NCBI GenBank assembly: GCA_019925095.2
Contig: JAHHIN020000030.1
Coordinates: 124,001 to 188,000, forward strand
Reading direction: 5' to 3'
DNA length: 64,000 nucleotides
Origin: Dendrolimus kikuchii
Taxonomy: Eukaryota; Arthropoda; Insecta; Lepidoptera; Lasiocampidae
The notes beneath the pieces were generated by a model. The model was given only the letters and a program-made list of their open reading frames with translations, was not told where the DNA came from and ran no database searches. This document shows positions 32,150-42,337 of this stretch, piece by piece; positions within the stretch are counted from its first letter, which is position 1, and every line of letters begins with the position of its first letter. The position numbers were made by a program, and so were the translations under genes.

Positions 32150-32602
32150 CTTTTTAATTATATCTATTATATCTGTTTCGAGATTTTCTTCCGATGCACT
32201 AGTAGCGACGCGAAGGTAATTATCAAAAGGTTTTGTAATGGTTGGCTTAGATTTCGTAAAACAATTTTTGACGTTGATAATAATTTGTTTGCGATATGTA
32301 TTAAGGGGATTTTCACTAATTGGTATGTCTAAAATAGGTTGCTCTTTACTTGTATGTATTGTATCGGAGTACGTTGGACTGGGACTAGGCAAAGGTCGAA
32401 CACTGGGTGCAGTGTCAGTAGAAGTTTTACTTATGATAGGTCTGTTGTCTGGGGCTGTCAACGTTGTTTCACCTGAACGTGATGAAGAGCTAGAGTCAAT
32501 GTTAACTACTACAGATTCCAACTCCTCATTATAAAATTCATTGAGAGTTAATGCATCGGCAATTTTATTATTTTTGTCATTTAGCGAATTTGAATTAAAC
32601 AT
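32150..32602 (-). pseudogene. RNase H end and linker of the Errantivirus-like relic
   Basis: Starts near NKIADALTLNEF, which fits the end of a Gypsy RNase H (ADALSR-type), followed by a Ser/Thr/Pro-rich linker and NPLNTYRKQIIIN, then breaks at 32150 in DIIDIIKK. The integrase continues at 23226 after the inserted element. The RT and most of RNase H that should lie upstream are absent. Confidence 0.6.
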
Positions 32603-32668
32603 GTTTATAGGGTTGCTGGCATATCAAGTTTTTAAAATGCACGACTGAAAATTAATTTTTGATTGCCA

Positions 32669-32950
32669 TTATTGTAAGAGGTCTAATCCGATGAGGCCAT
32701 CGAAATAATTATGGAATCGATAGACATAAAGTTTGATAGGACTGCATTCCTTGAATTCCGAGAAACATGGGATTATTATAGAATATTCGTTGTTGGTTGA
32801 TAAGTGTATATTTGTAACTATAAAGGGATCATAATCTAAAGGGATGTAATAAAAATAAAAATGTACAGCTTCTGGACTTATGAAAGACTGATTTGCACCT
32901 GTGTCAATTAAGAGCTTAAGTGGGGGATTATTAATCTGGATGTATGGAAG
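32669..32950 (-). pseudogene. Aspartic protease of the Errantivirus-like relic
   Basis: No ATG. The frame reads LPYIQINNPPLKLLIDTGANQ (active-site DTG), then ISPEAVHFYF and FDGLIGLDLL before a TAA at 32669-32671. It is offset from the gag frame. Behind it the sequence degenerates and joins the RNase H end, so about 1.5 kb of RT is deleted. Confidence 0.65.
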
Positions 32951-32975
32951 TTGTTTTTATTTTGTAAATTTAATT

Positions 32976-34313
32976 CTATTCTGGGGATATTAAATCCGGG
33001 CCTATCTGAAAATTTTCCGTTTGATCCCGGATTTTAGTTTCCATCGGATTGCCTTGCGCCGGTTCTTCGTCTGTGTAAGTCACAGGCAAATTATTATAGT
33101 CATTGCAATAGTCATTGTAATGGTCATAGTAGTAGTCAGCTAGTAAGTCGTCAACGTACGGTTCAATTGTTTCGTTCATATTTATCTGTCTCGGTGTATT
33201 GTAAGGTAAAGTGCGCGCAACAGCGTAACTTACGCCGCACATAGGCTGAGAATTTTGTTGAGGCTGTTGATAGGTATTAATTGGCCTAGATGGTATTCTA
33301 AATCCTGTTGTCATGTTGGAACGCGGAAGAGCTCTCATCATTTGTTGGGTCCTTGAAGGGCCTTGCATGTTGGGTCTATTTTCCCACGGAACTTGATGCT
33401 GGCGGAAATTATTTTGCGGGAAATTGAAATTATTTAAGGAAGATGCATTATTATTAGCCGAAAATTTAGGATTATTACTAGATAAAAATCTTTGAGGTTG
33501 GTTAAAATTGCTTCTGGTTGGTTGTCCAGAATGCAATGGCTGTGTAAAGGGGCCATAGAGCGGGGCCCTTGTTTGCTGTGGTGTTTGATAAATTGAGGAT
33601 AATTATAAAGAGGAATTTTGAAAGAAATTTTGTCTTTGTCCGTTAAGTTAGGGATTAAATAAACTAGAGGGAGTGTTTCTGTATTGTAAATATAGTACGT
33701 TCAATTCTTCTAGTGCAAATAGTAAGACTTTTTCAAGTGATTCTGGCCTCATACACCGAACACGTGAGCCTAGAGGCTCGGTCAACCCTCTTGTGAAAGT
33801 TCGTAACTCTAATTTATTATATAGCTCGCGTTTTGCCTCTATGGTGGTTTTTACACATTCATGCAGCTCGACGTAAGTCATAATGGTACTTAATAAATTT
33901 TTGACACGCTCATAAAATATATGGGGAGTATCCGAAACCTGGGTTAAAATGGACAGATCAGTATAAAGGGTTGATTCGTCTCTGTGATCCGAAAAGCTAT
34001 TAATTAAGGCTCCTCTTATGCCTTTCCAATCATGAGGAATGCCATTTGAGTTGAGCATGCGGGCAGCTGGACCGGTGATTTTATTTAATATGCCGTTTAT
34101 TAGGGCTGCATTATTTAATTCGTTTTCCGGAGTTGGGTTAACATATGTATATATAAGTTGGTCACATATTGAAAGGAATCGAATGAGCACGTTTGAGTTT
34201 CCATCAAATTCCGGGACAAGCCTCAAAGCTCTCCAAATTTTGTCTGTGAGGTCATATTCGTACAACTGCGCAACTGAGGGTTGGGCAGACATATTATTTT
34301 CATTTAAAGACAT
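32976..34313 (-). pseudogene. Gag of the Errantivirus-like relic
   Basis: N-terminal part (34313-33651): IWRALRLVPEFDGNSNVLIRF and ITGPAARMLN match Errantivirus-type Gag. Two TAA codons interrupt the frame at 33648-33650 and 33603-33605; the same frame continues to 32976 as an Asn/Gln/Pro-rich C-terminus with MCGVSYAVARTLP. Coding-like residues also extend upstream of the ATG (RSILENYRESRLHRDLLESE). It is a decayed copy and is only described here. Confidence 0.7.
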
Positions 34314-34369
34314 GTCTTCTAATTCGGATTCTAATAAATCTCTATGTAATCGAGATTCTCTATAATTTT

Positions 34370-34407
34370 CAAGAATACTTCGCCGGGTATGCGGCCGAGT
34401 ATTCTTG
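34370..34407. other. Perfect 10-bp hairpin in the leader
   Basis: CAAGAATACT (34370-34379) and AGTATTCTTG (34398-34407) pair around an 18-nt GC-rich loop. It lies in the leader between primer-binding site and gag of the relic. Function unknown. Confidence 0.5.
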
Positions 34408-34819
34408 GCTCTATGTGGGCGAAAAATCTTGAAAAATTATTACATCTAATGCTAAAATTAAAATTATTTTTTATGTTATACAATCTAACCTATTTATATG
34501 AATTAAATTATTTATTAATTATATTATTTAAAAAGAATTATATTATTTATTATATTTAAATCAATTAAAAAATCGATATGAGACTTTTAAATGATTAATA
34601 AAAGGATATGGATCAGGAAATAGCAGCCAATAGAAACTATTCTATTTCACTTGCTGCAATATATGCATCGCGTGCTGAGCCATCGATTTCTGGATGTCCC
34701 GCGATGTTTCTCCAACGGCGCTCTCCGTAGATTCTTTTCGGATTGTCGACGCGTCGACGATACGAAAATCGGATACGCGGACCGAGGTTTAGGACGCGAA
34801 CCGATAATGCGACAATTCA

Positions 34820-34831
34820 CCGACTGCGCCA
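34820..34831 (-). other. Primer-binding site of the Errantivirus-like relic
   Basis: TGGCGCAGTCGG on the minus strand, the tRNA-Ser-type site used by Errantivirus-like Gypsy elements (17.6/297 group). It places the 5' LTR immediately to its right. Confidence 0.6.
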
Positions 34832-35165
34832 GTTATGTGAGATGGCCGTCGGAGGAAGTTTTAAAAATCCAAATATAATTCTTACACTTTAATTAAATTA
34901 ATTATTACAATAATAACTTAATACTAATTGATCACGATGATCAGTTACGACAGCATGCTACCGCGATTGGAGCTGGTCTGTGTCGTCCATCGGTCCGCAG
35001 GGTGGCTCCGAGGCTTTGCAGGAATCTCTCGACTCAGCACTTTCCCACGCGTATGCATGAGTCACCCACAGGTGGCTTCGATGAGGTGTTTTCTTTGAAT
35101 TCGTTGTGTGAGAAACGACAGGGTTGCCCCATATGCGTGGAAAACCGTAGGGTTACCACACATAA
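34832..35165 (-). repeat. Probable 5' LTR of the Errantivirus-like relic
   Basis: Located just outside the primer-binding site. The right limit is uncertain (near 35162, where the minus strand reads TGTGTGGTAACCC). The partner LTR is not in the window. Confidence 0.35.
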
Positions 35166-35372
35166 CAAACTTAACAATAACAATAAAGAAAACTTAACCG
35201 AACAATAACAAAGTAAACAACAAACTATCGAACTCGATTGTATGTAAACAGGAACGCGCGCGTGCGTGTGCAGTGTACGGATGTAGACTCGACACTAACA
35301 TGGGTCAGATCGGGGTCTCCCTCATTGAATTTAGAAAAACTTCCCATATCCGCCACCAAACTTCCCCAAAAT

Positions 35373-35458
35373 GATCGACATCGACAACTTTTTTAAATAC
35401 ATAACTTTTATTGTTTAATAAACCTATCTATTCTTTTATAGTATTAATCTGTATCAGT
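35373..35458 (-). repeat. Possible distal end of a BEL LTR, left of the LINE
   Basis: The minus-strand sequence that runs leftwards from 41127 is interrupted by the LINE (35459-40593) and continues here, ending GATGTCGATCA followed by a TTT spacer and TGGGG. The CA-end plus 3-nt spacer matches the other BEL LTRs of the window. Inferred, no second copy. Confidence 0.3.
35446..35458. repeat. Target-site duplication of the ORF1-only LINE, left copy
   Basis: AATCTGTATCAGT, identical to 40594-40606. It marks the left boundary of the LINE insertion. Confidence 0.8.
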
Positions 35459-38047
35459 ATTCTGCTCAAACCGCGACCGAGAACAGTCGATTTAAAGTTT
35501 GCTTCTCGGGAAAAAATTCAGAAAAATAGGTTTTTTAAGTGATATAGTGAAGTGCGATACACCAAAGTGTGCGTATTCATGAGGCGCATACGCCCATGAA
35601 AAGAGAACTGTGATAGGACACTTACCAAAAAAGTTATTCGTGAAAAACTGAATTTTAAAACTTTAGAGTGAAATATCTCGAAATTAAGATCGGCGACAAC
35701 TAGTTTTTAAGGGCGGCTTTTGTGCGCCCCATGTGCCCCTATAGGGCCAAAGTGTGAGAGTGAGATTCCCAACTCGAACGGCAAAGTTATTTCCCTATAT
35801 GTTAAAACACGTGGTCCGAAAACCTCAATTACTGGTCGGATTGAATATTAAAAATAGCCACGTGAAAGAGCGCTAAAAAACTAAGGGAAACTGCCCAGAA
35901 ACGACCTTAGGAATCGTCATAGTTTCTGGGCAAAAAATTAAAAAGTGGGAATTTTTTCCCAACTTTGTTGTTTTTCGGACATAAGTCCGGAAAGTTGTTC
36001 GGGACATCAAATTCGGCCACGGTAGCCACCGAGAACTCGTCGAGACGCGTCGTCCGACACCTCGCACCTGAAGATCGGAGAAGACCCCGAGGCACCAGGA
36101 GCAGAAAAACAACTTCCTAACCTCAAAATTGCTCCGGAACTACTGGAGCAATTGATTTGGGGTTAGGACAGTTTGAAGACCTGTGGGAGGACGGCGCATT
36201 TCCGGTCCGAGTGGAATTTTAGGTTAAGTACTTTTAAGTTATTTTTAATTAGAAATTTAAACTTTGACTCCTCATATCTCCGAAAGTATTTGAGACGCGT
36301 GGAATTTGAGACTGCCAGTTTGTGCGCGCTAAGGAGCTCTACCTAGCCGTACCCAAGTCCCATAGGGTTACTAAAGAAAAAGTCCGAAATTTTTTCAAAA
36401 AATCAGTTTTTTTTCAAAATTTTCTAAGTTAAAATTTTTTATATTATTAGGGCAAATTTACTAAAAATCATTATAAAATAGAGCGCATTTTAGCGGACAT
36501 TTCGGACATTTTTCGGCATTTTTAGCTCCGATACTTTTGGAGATTTTGAATTTTGAATAGTTTTTCTTAAATAAATATAATAGCTAGAGATAAGATAGTT
36601 TTAGAATTAGCTAGGTCTCATCAAGACCTACGCGCTAAACCCAAACTCGGCTGTCCTGGGCCAAACCAGTCCTGAGAAACAGAATTTTACTGGTTTTTGG
36701 CCAAGGGCCGCCGCCATTTTGAATTTTTTGTTTGTCCTATATCTCCGGAGTTATTGGTCCGATCGCGACGCGGTTTTCACTGGGACGAAGTACTTGACAA
36801 AGCGGACAGTACCCGGGGGTAAAAAGTGACAAAAAATTTTGACATCAACGCCCCCCTAAAACGGGTGGGGAAGCTATAGGGAACGACTCCAGTCGAAATC
36901 CGGCGGCGATAGGCCCATTTTTGGCTGAGATACAGCCCTTTCTCGCCGACTTTTGACAGCTGGCCGCCATTTTGCAAAATCTTCAAACCCCAATAGCTCC
37001 TAAACTATTGGGCGTACAGAGTCGGGACTTCGACTGGGGGTACCCCTAGGGTCTACTCTAGCATTTTAGCACAAAAAAATCGCAAGATTTTTTGTGAAAA
37101 AACTATTGACGTGGGGACCTAGATCTAACTTGGGGAGACCTAACGAACCCAAACTCGGGTATTTTTGACTTAAAAACCCCCAAGTTGGAGCTATTCAAAG
37201 TTCTGTCGGCCGCCATCTTGGACTTTTTGTAAGGCCTGTATCTCAGGCCCTATTGAGTTTAGAGAGACCGGGTTTCCACTAGGGAAGCTCCTATCACTCC
37301 ATTTACCGATTGGACCCCTTCAGGATCAAATCGGAGTTGCATGGTCAACCCCCCCATTTTTCCCCCCTATCCGATAGAGCTCGTGGAGGCAAGAAGATTA
37401 AGCCCAAGCGCAGTCCTCTAGCTGCAATATTGCGTGAGCAGTGAAGGTTGGAAGTTCGAGAAGTTTTATTTCGGCAAAACTTCGGAACCCGCTGCTCGCT
37501 CAATAAGGCAGATAGGTAGGTCGTGTTTGGGGTTAAACAACTCGGCTCGACGAGACCTATCATCCTACCCCCTTTCCACCCCTCTATCCCCACCCCCATT
37601 TTTTTTTTAACCTTACCTAATTCACTTACCTGTGCTCCAATCTCCTCGTTCTTGGTGTCATCGGGTTCCTCGCGTTGCGGCGGACTCGTTGGCACTGCTG
37701 GAACGCTCCCTGCTCCTCTCCTCTCCCCTCTGTGGACCTGTAACAAAAAAGTAAAATTAGAAACTGTAAATAAAAATTATTGTAGAAGGTAAAGTACTTA
37801 CCTTTCGACATTGTAGTTGGCCAGCCGACGCAACCTGTAAATATATAAAAATATTAGTTATTAAGTGACTGTAGTATTAATACTATTGTAAAATAAGACT
37901 TGTTTTAGACCATTGACTGGCTCAATATATATTATACTTTTATTTTTACATTTTGACCCTTCGATTTGGCGTTTTTGCGCGAATCGATTAGTATAGGACT
38001 CATATATAGTAACACATATATTAGTATACACACCACCTTTTGACAAG
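35459..38047 (+). other. 2.6-kb 5' UTR of the ORF1-only LINE
   Basis: No sense ORF. It contains loosely repeated units with phrases such as TATCTCCGGAGTTATTGG, CCCCAATAGCTCC and GCCGCCATTTTG at 245-255-bp spacing. It probably contains the promoter. A possible splice donor (CTCCAAGGT-type) could not be confirmed. Confidence 0.6.
36710..37220 (+). promoter_or_regulatory. Three spaced GCCGCCATYTTG motifs (YY1/Pho-like)
   Basis: GCCGCCATTTTG at 36710-36721 and 36963-36974, GCCGCCATCTTG at 37209-37220. Each lies at the same place in a degenerate unit of about 250 bp. The core GCCAT with flanking bases fits the YY1/Pho consensus; YY1 sites are known in the promoter of human LINE-1. Binding here is inference. 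Confidence 0.45.
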
Positions 38048-39577
38048 ATGTTTAGGACACCAGCAAAGGCGAAGCAGCCAGAGGCAATAAACTTCGAGGA
38101 TGTGGAGTTTGAAAGCAGCCCATCCTTTTCATCCCTTAGCCCTAGCCCACTAACATCTAGGCCAGCACAACAAAAGAAGAAGGTGGTATCCTCGAAATTC
38201 TCCCCGCCCCCCAAGAAGAATATCCATGCAGTCGCTGGCCCCAGCAAGGACCCGGCGAACAAAACTTATACCAAGCGAACGCCACCAAAGGAGACACAGA
38301 AAGTGGCAGTTAGAGATAAGAGAGAGGACAGAATGTTTGAGGCCAGGGAATGCTTGGAAAAATTCAATGAGCACCTGTCAAATTCGAAGAATTTGAAAAC
38401 CGAGATTAAGCAGGGTGTATCATACGCGACGAAGCGTATCTTCACCCTGCTGACTCAATGCAACAGGGATCTTGGGGACGCTCTAGAGGCATTAGCAGCC
38501 AAGACGGGGAAGGACCCGGGTAAGACGGAGAAGAAGGAAACTAAGGACGCGCAAACACAAGTCGCGATGCAGGATCCTACGCAGAGCAGACCCTCTATGG
38601 AAAGAGAGGATAGGGAGGAGCTCAGTAGGAAATGGGACATCCTCGCTGAGCGTATGGAGGAGCACTCCAAACTCTTGAAGAAGAACCTGGAGAGTACGAA
38701 TAACCTCGAGCAGGTTATTCTTAAGCACAGGGAGAGTGTGAGTGAGGAGTGCGGGCCGCCGAAGATGAGCTACGCAAGGGCAGTGTCTGAAGGGTCTGGG
38801 GCTAGGCTCCAAACTTACAGGACACTGCACTCAGTGGCGATAACCTCAGAGTCAGGGGACAGTACTGCCGATGAAACCCTCAAAGGCATTAGAGTGGCGC
38901 TTAACGCCAAAGAAGGGGGGGTAGAGGTGGAGAAAGTCAGGAAGGCAAAGGACGGCAAGGTTATCGTCAGCTGTAGGACAGTGGAGGAACGCGAAAAGCT
39001 CAAGGCCAAATTAAAGAAGGAAAGGGCGGACTTAGTGGCAGAAGACATCACCAACAAGAGACCTATGGTGATGGTAACGGGTGTCCTCAAGGCGCATACG
39101 GACGACGACCTTCACAAAGCCCTCAGAAACCAGAATCAGGCGGTATTTGAGGGCCTTGGGGAGGGAGACGACCTTATGGAAATCGCCTACAAGATCCGAG
39201 GACGAAACCCGAATACCCACAGAGTGGTACTCAAAGTGTCACCGGCCCTATGGAAGAGGCTTACAGAAGCAGGCACAGTTAGGATTGACCTGCAAAACCT
39301 GCATGTAACAGATAGGTCGCCATTGACGCAGTGCACCATCTGCCTAGGCTTCGGGCATGGCAAAAAGCTATGCACGGAGACCCAGGTGATGTGTAGCCAC
39401 TGCAGTGGCCCCCACACCAGGAACGAGTGTGAGGAGTATGCGGTGGGTGCGCCACCGAAATGTAAGAACTGCGTCAAAGAAAAAAGGGCAGAGGCAGGAC
39501 ATAACGCGTTCAGCGAGGACTGCCCAGTAAGGAAAAGATGGGACGCGATAGTGCGCACGACCGTGGCCTACTACTAA
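38048..39577 (+). CDS. LINE ORF1 (Gag-like, zinc knuckles)
   Basis: 509 codons, uninterrupted. The N-terminal 90 residues are Ser/Pro/Lys-rich; a Lys/Glu-rich coiled-coil region follows (about 95-235), then SYARAVSEG, an RRM-like fold region (GIRVALNAKEGGVEVEKVRK..., VMVTGVLKAHTDDDL) and three Cys/His knuckles: CTICLGFGHGKKLC, CSHCSGPHTRNEC, and CKNC...C. This matches ORF1 of LOA/R1-type LINEs, an RNA-binding protein of the transposition particle. The ATG at 38048 is the first in frame and follows directly on the 5' UTR. The frame ends in TAA 39575-39577 with no ORF2 behind it. Confidence 0.85.
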   Translation: MFRTPAKAKQPEAINFEDVEFESSPSFSSLSPSPLTSRPAQQKKKVVSSKFSPPPKKNIHAVAGPSKDPANKTYTKRTPPKETQKVAVRDKREDRMFEARECLEKFNEHLSNSKNLKTEIKQGVSYATKRIFTLLTQCNRDLGDALEALAAKTGKDPGKTEKKETKDAQTQVAMQDPTQSRPSMEREDREELSRKWDILAERMEEHSKLLKKNLESTNNLEQVILKHRESVSEECGPPKMSYARAVSEGSGARLQTYRTLHSVAITSESGDSTADETLKGIRVALNAKEGGVEVEKVRKAKDGKVIVSCRTVEEREKLKAKLKKERADLVAEDITNKRPMVMVTGVLKAHTDDDLHKALRNQNQAVFEGLGEGDDLMEIAYKIRGRNPNTHRVVLKVSPALWKRLTEAGTVRIDLQNLHVTDRSPLTQCTICLGFGHGKKLCTETQVMCSHCSGPHTRNECEEYAVGAPPKCKNCVKEKRAEAGHNAFSEDCPVRKRWDAIVRTTVAYY

Positions 39578-40593
39578 AACAGCGACCGAGGACAACAAAA
39601 TAGCAATGGACCGGAAGCCGCACATCGTTGGATACAACAACTAGACACCTGACAGTATAGCAGTGACACTGAAAAGACAACGAGAGCGGCCTACGGTCCC
39701 ACTATTCTGTTTGAAACCGGAAGCAACGTTAGATAGTAGGCAACGCTCCGGGGTGGGAAACCACACCACACCAACACCAATGGCGATCAAACGGAATCCG
39801 GGCAACAGCAACACACAACACACATAGCAAACGACAAAGACAACAACAGCATAAAACACCAACACAGCAACACAAACACATACAAACACATGCCAACACA
39901 AACAAACATGCACCAAACTTGGCATAAAAAACAAACATGCAATCACAACGCCAACGACATCTCAAATTAAACCAACTACTTTTAGTGTAAAAGTAGCTAG
40001 TTTACGTAACACAATAGCAAGCACAACGCACACAGCACTAAAAGACAGTCTGACACACAACATGCACATAAAACACGATATAACAAAAGTACTCACCATA
40101 TCACCATACGCAGTTGCCCGGAATAGGTAGATAAATCTGAAAAAGAAAATAAAAGTTAGCATAAAAGTAAAGAAAGTAGATATATATTGACCAGCAACAA
40201 AATTTAGTAATATATAAGAGTGTAAATATGACACTGTAGTCATATACTTTAGTATATACACTGACAGCGTCAGGGTAAATAGCAACATAAGAATATATAT
40301 AATATAATAAAATAGTATAATTAAGCTACCTTTAAGAACTTGTGTACGTCATAAAGAATTAGATATAAGAAGCTATAATAATTGAAAGATAGGTTTTAGG
40401 CTACTTAGAATTGAATTAACGATATAAATTTGTATAACCTTAGAGTCAACGAAATTGGAAACAAAATTGTATAAAATCATAAATACTTAGAACTTAGAAA
40501 CCTATGAATAGCTAAAAAATATAAAAAGAAAAGAGTACCTCCGTCATGCCACAAGATGGAGACAAACCGGGTCTACAAAAAAAAAAAAAAAAA
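39578..40593 (+). other. A- and CA-rich 3' region of the ORF1-only LINE
   Basis: Starts right after ORF1. It is strongly depleted in T on the sense strand up to about 39950 (ACACAACACACATAGC-type sequence), then A-rich to the poly(A). Long open frames on the opposite strand are a consequence of this composition. Confidence 0.65.
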
Positions 40594-40606
40594 AATCTGT
40601 ATCAGT
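40594..40606. repeat. Target-site duplication of the ORF1-only LINE, right copy
   Basis: AATCTGTATCAGT, matching 35446-35458 exactly. Preceded by the poly(A). Confidence 0.8.
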
Positions 40607-41127
40607 GTTGTTAACTTGAAAGGTTACGGTTCCTTCAATGTCGTTATATACGGTTTCGACTGTATAATAAAAATGGGAGCTGGGTTGCCCTAAAAAGCGC
40701 TAGCTCAGAAAGCGCAGTGAGTGAGAAAGTGGCAGCCCTGATGAGGCGAGCGCTGAGGAAGTCCCGTAAACGAGATAGCGAGCAATAGAGTGAGCGAAAA
40801 TTCCGAGTATATACCTCGTCTTCCGAAAACTTCATCCCTCTTACACCTAAATTATGCGTTCTGCGCATCGGAAAGTGCGATATTCCGAGCCGCCATAAAG
40901 TTTGCATTGAACTATACGAGATCCCGTGACGCCTCGTAAAAGCGCTATAAATGGGGCGCAGGTTTAGGTTTAGTGGGTAGTTTGGCGGCCGATTCTCGCG
41001 ACAGCTTCGTTTTAAAAGCAAGCGTGGAGAACCGGTCGCTGAGAATACCACACATCCTCGATGTAGGCCTTATGCCTGCATTCAGACCCTTCCCCCGAAG
41101 GGTCCGAGTATGGTGTCCAAAAAAACA
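40607..41127 (-). repeat. Proximal part of the 3' LTR of BEL A
   Basis: Minus strand: GCAGGGGGAA (polypurine tract, 41137-41128) then TGTTTTTTTGGACACC. The segment holds TTTATAGCGC, a possible TATA region. It runs leftwards into the LINE target site. No matching 5' LTR was found. Confidence 0.45.
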
Positions 41128-41137
41128 TTCCCCCTGC
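41128..41137 (-). other. Polypurine tract of BEL A
   Basis: GCAGGGGGAA directly before the TG of the LTR-like sequence, at the end of the integrase frame. Confidence 0.5.
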
Positions 41138-42105
41138 GTTATCAAAAAAAAAACAGGGCTCCGGCCGGTATTGTAGTAACGGCAGGTATTCCCGCACCCA
41201 CCGTCGCCAGAAGACATCGGCAAGGTACTGCGCGCGTCTCCAGTGCGCGCGCGCAGTCACGTCGCTGGCCTCGAAGTTCCCGGGGGCCAGCGTATGGCAG
41301 TTTGGCCCCAGGAGTAGCATGTTCGGCGTGATGGCTGGGGGCTCGTCGGGACTCACGGCCACAAGAGTGAGCGGCCGCGAGTTCACGGTGGCTTCGACTT
41401 CGGCGAGCAGTGTGACGAGCGTCTCATCGCTCGGGGGCTGCTCGCGTAGAGTGACTCGCAATGCCTCTTTGATGGTGCGTACCATGCGCTCCCAGGCGCC
41501 GGCCATGAAGGGTGCCGCCGGTGGTAAAAACCGCCAGGCGATCTGCCGGCGCGACGCTTCTTCTTCGACGGCGCGCCCAGCCTCCGCGAGTTCGCGGTCG
41601 GCCGAACGGAAATACGTATCGTTGTCGCTCCAGAGTTCGGTGGGGACGCCGCGCCGCGCTATGAAGCGGCGCAGCGCGTTGATGGCTGAGTCAGAACTCA
41701 GCGCCGCGACGACCTCGAAGTGTAGTGCCCGTGACGTAATACATGTGAATAACGCCACATATCTCTTCTCCCGGTGAAGGCCCACCGTCACCTCCAATGG
41801 GCCAAAATAGTCCAAGCCCGTGAAGGTGAAGGGGCGTGAGTGATGCGCCAGGCGAGCTGCAGGCAGGCTCCCCGTCGATGGACTCCCTGGCTGGGCCCTC
41901 CTCAGTTGGCATTGGAGGCAGTTCCTCAACACTGCTTTGACTGAGGGCCGAATCTTCATAACCCACAGCCGCTGTCGTAGCTCGTTGACCATCATCTCAA
42001 CGCCGCCATGGTGTAGTTTCTCGTATGCATGTTGTATGTACAACTTTGTGTATTTGTGTATCCCGTCTAAGATGGCGGCTTATTATTTATTGCGCTTCGT
42101 TGATT
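41138..42105 (-). pseudogene. BEL integrase with DUF5641-type C-terminus
   Basis: Open from about 42105 (AAILDGIHKYTKLYIQHAYE, before the frame's ATG at 42043). Zinc region HHGGVEMMVNELRQRLWV, CLQCQLRRA; core with Asp in TGLDYFGPL, Asp in WSDNDTYF (an unusual WSDNDT instead of the common SDNGT) and Glu in FMAGAWERMVRTIKEAL; C-terminal region ITPNMLLLGPN, YLPLLQYR. The frame then runs through the polypurine tract into the LTR. There is a frameshift near 42105 that separates it from RNase H. GC-rich compared with the neighbours. Confidence 0.8.
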
Positions 42106-42337
42106 CTTCCTCTCAGTTGCAATATGTTATGTTCGTCGGTTTCTATAGTTAAACCGGCGACCTCTCCCTTGTTACGACGTCGACGTATCGTATCGAGCGG
42201 TTTATTGCCGAACGATTCGCGTTTTGCGAGTACAATGAGTTTACGTTCAGACAACATTAATATATTCCGTTGATGTTCTTAAATTTTCTTCCAACGTTAT
42301 TTCCTTTTGGACACTGATTTTTCTTTATTCTTCTTCT

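Larger units (their letters stand above)
35459..40593 (+). mobile_element. ORF1-only LINE copy (LOA/R1 type)
   Basis: Bounded by a 13-bp target duplication (AATCTGTATCAGT) and ending in about 18-20 A. It has a 2.6-kb 5' region, one ORF of the LINE Gag type, and a 1-kb A-rich 3' region. No reverse-transcriptase or endonuclease sequence was found on the sense strand between ORF1 and the poly(A). It was therefore presumably mobilised by another element's enzyme. It is inserted in a BEL LTR-like sequence. Confidence 0.78.

Noticed and set aside
34651..34878. 75-codon plus-strand frame with Arg-rich sequence
   Set aside because: Lies across the primer-binding site and leader of the minus-strand relic; no homology recognised.
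39641..40288. Several open frames on the minus strand, rich in Val/Cys/Phe
   Set aside because: They are antisense to the A/CA-rich 3' region of the ORF1-only LINE; low T on the sense strand removes stops on the other strand. No domain pattern.
40644..41223. Minus frames of 92-135 codons
   Set aside because: They lie in the LTR-like sequence of BEL A and have no domain pattern.
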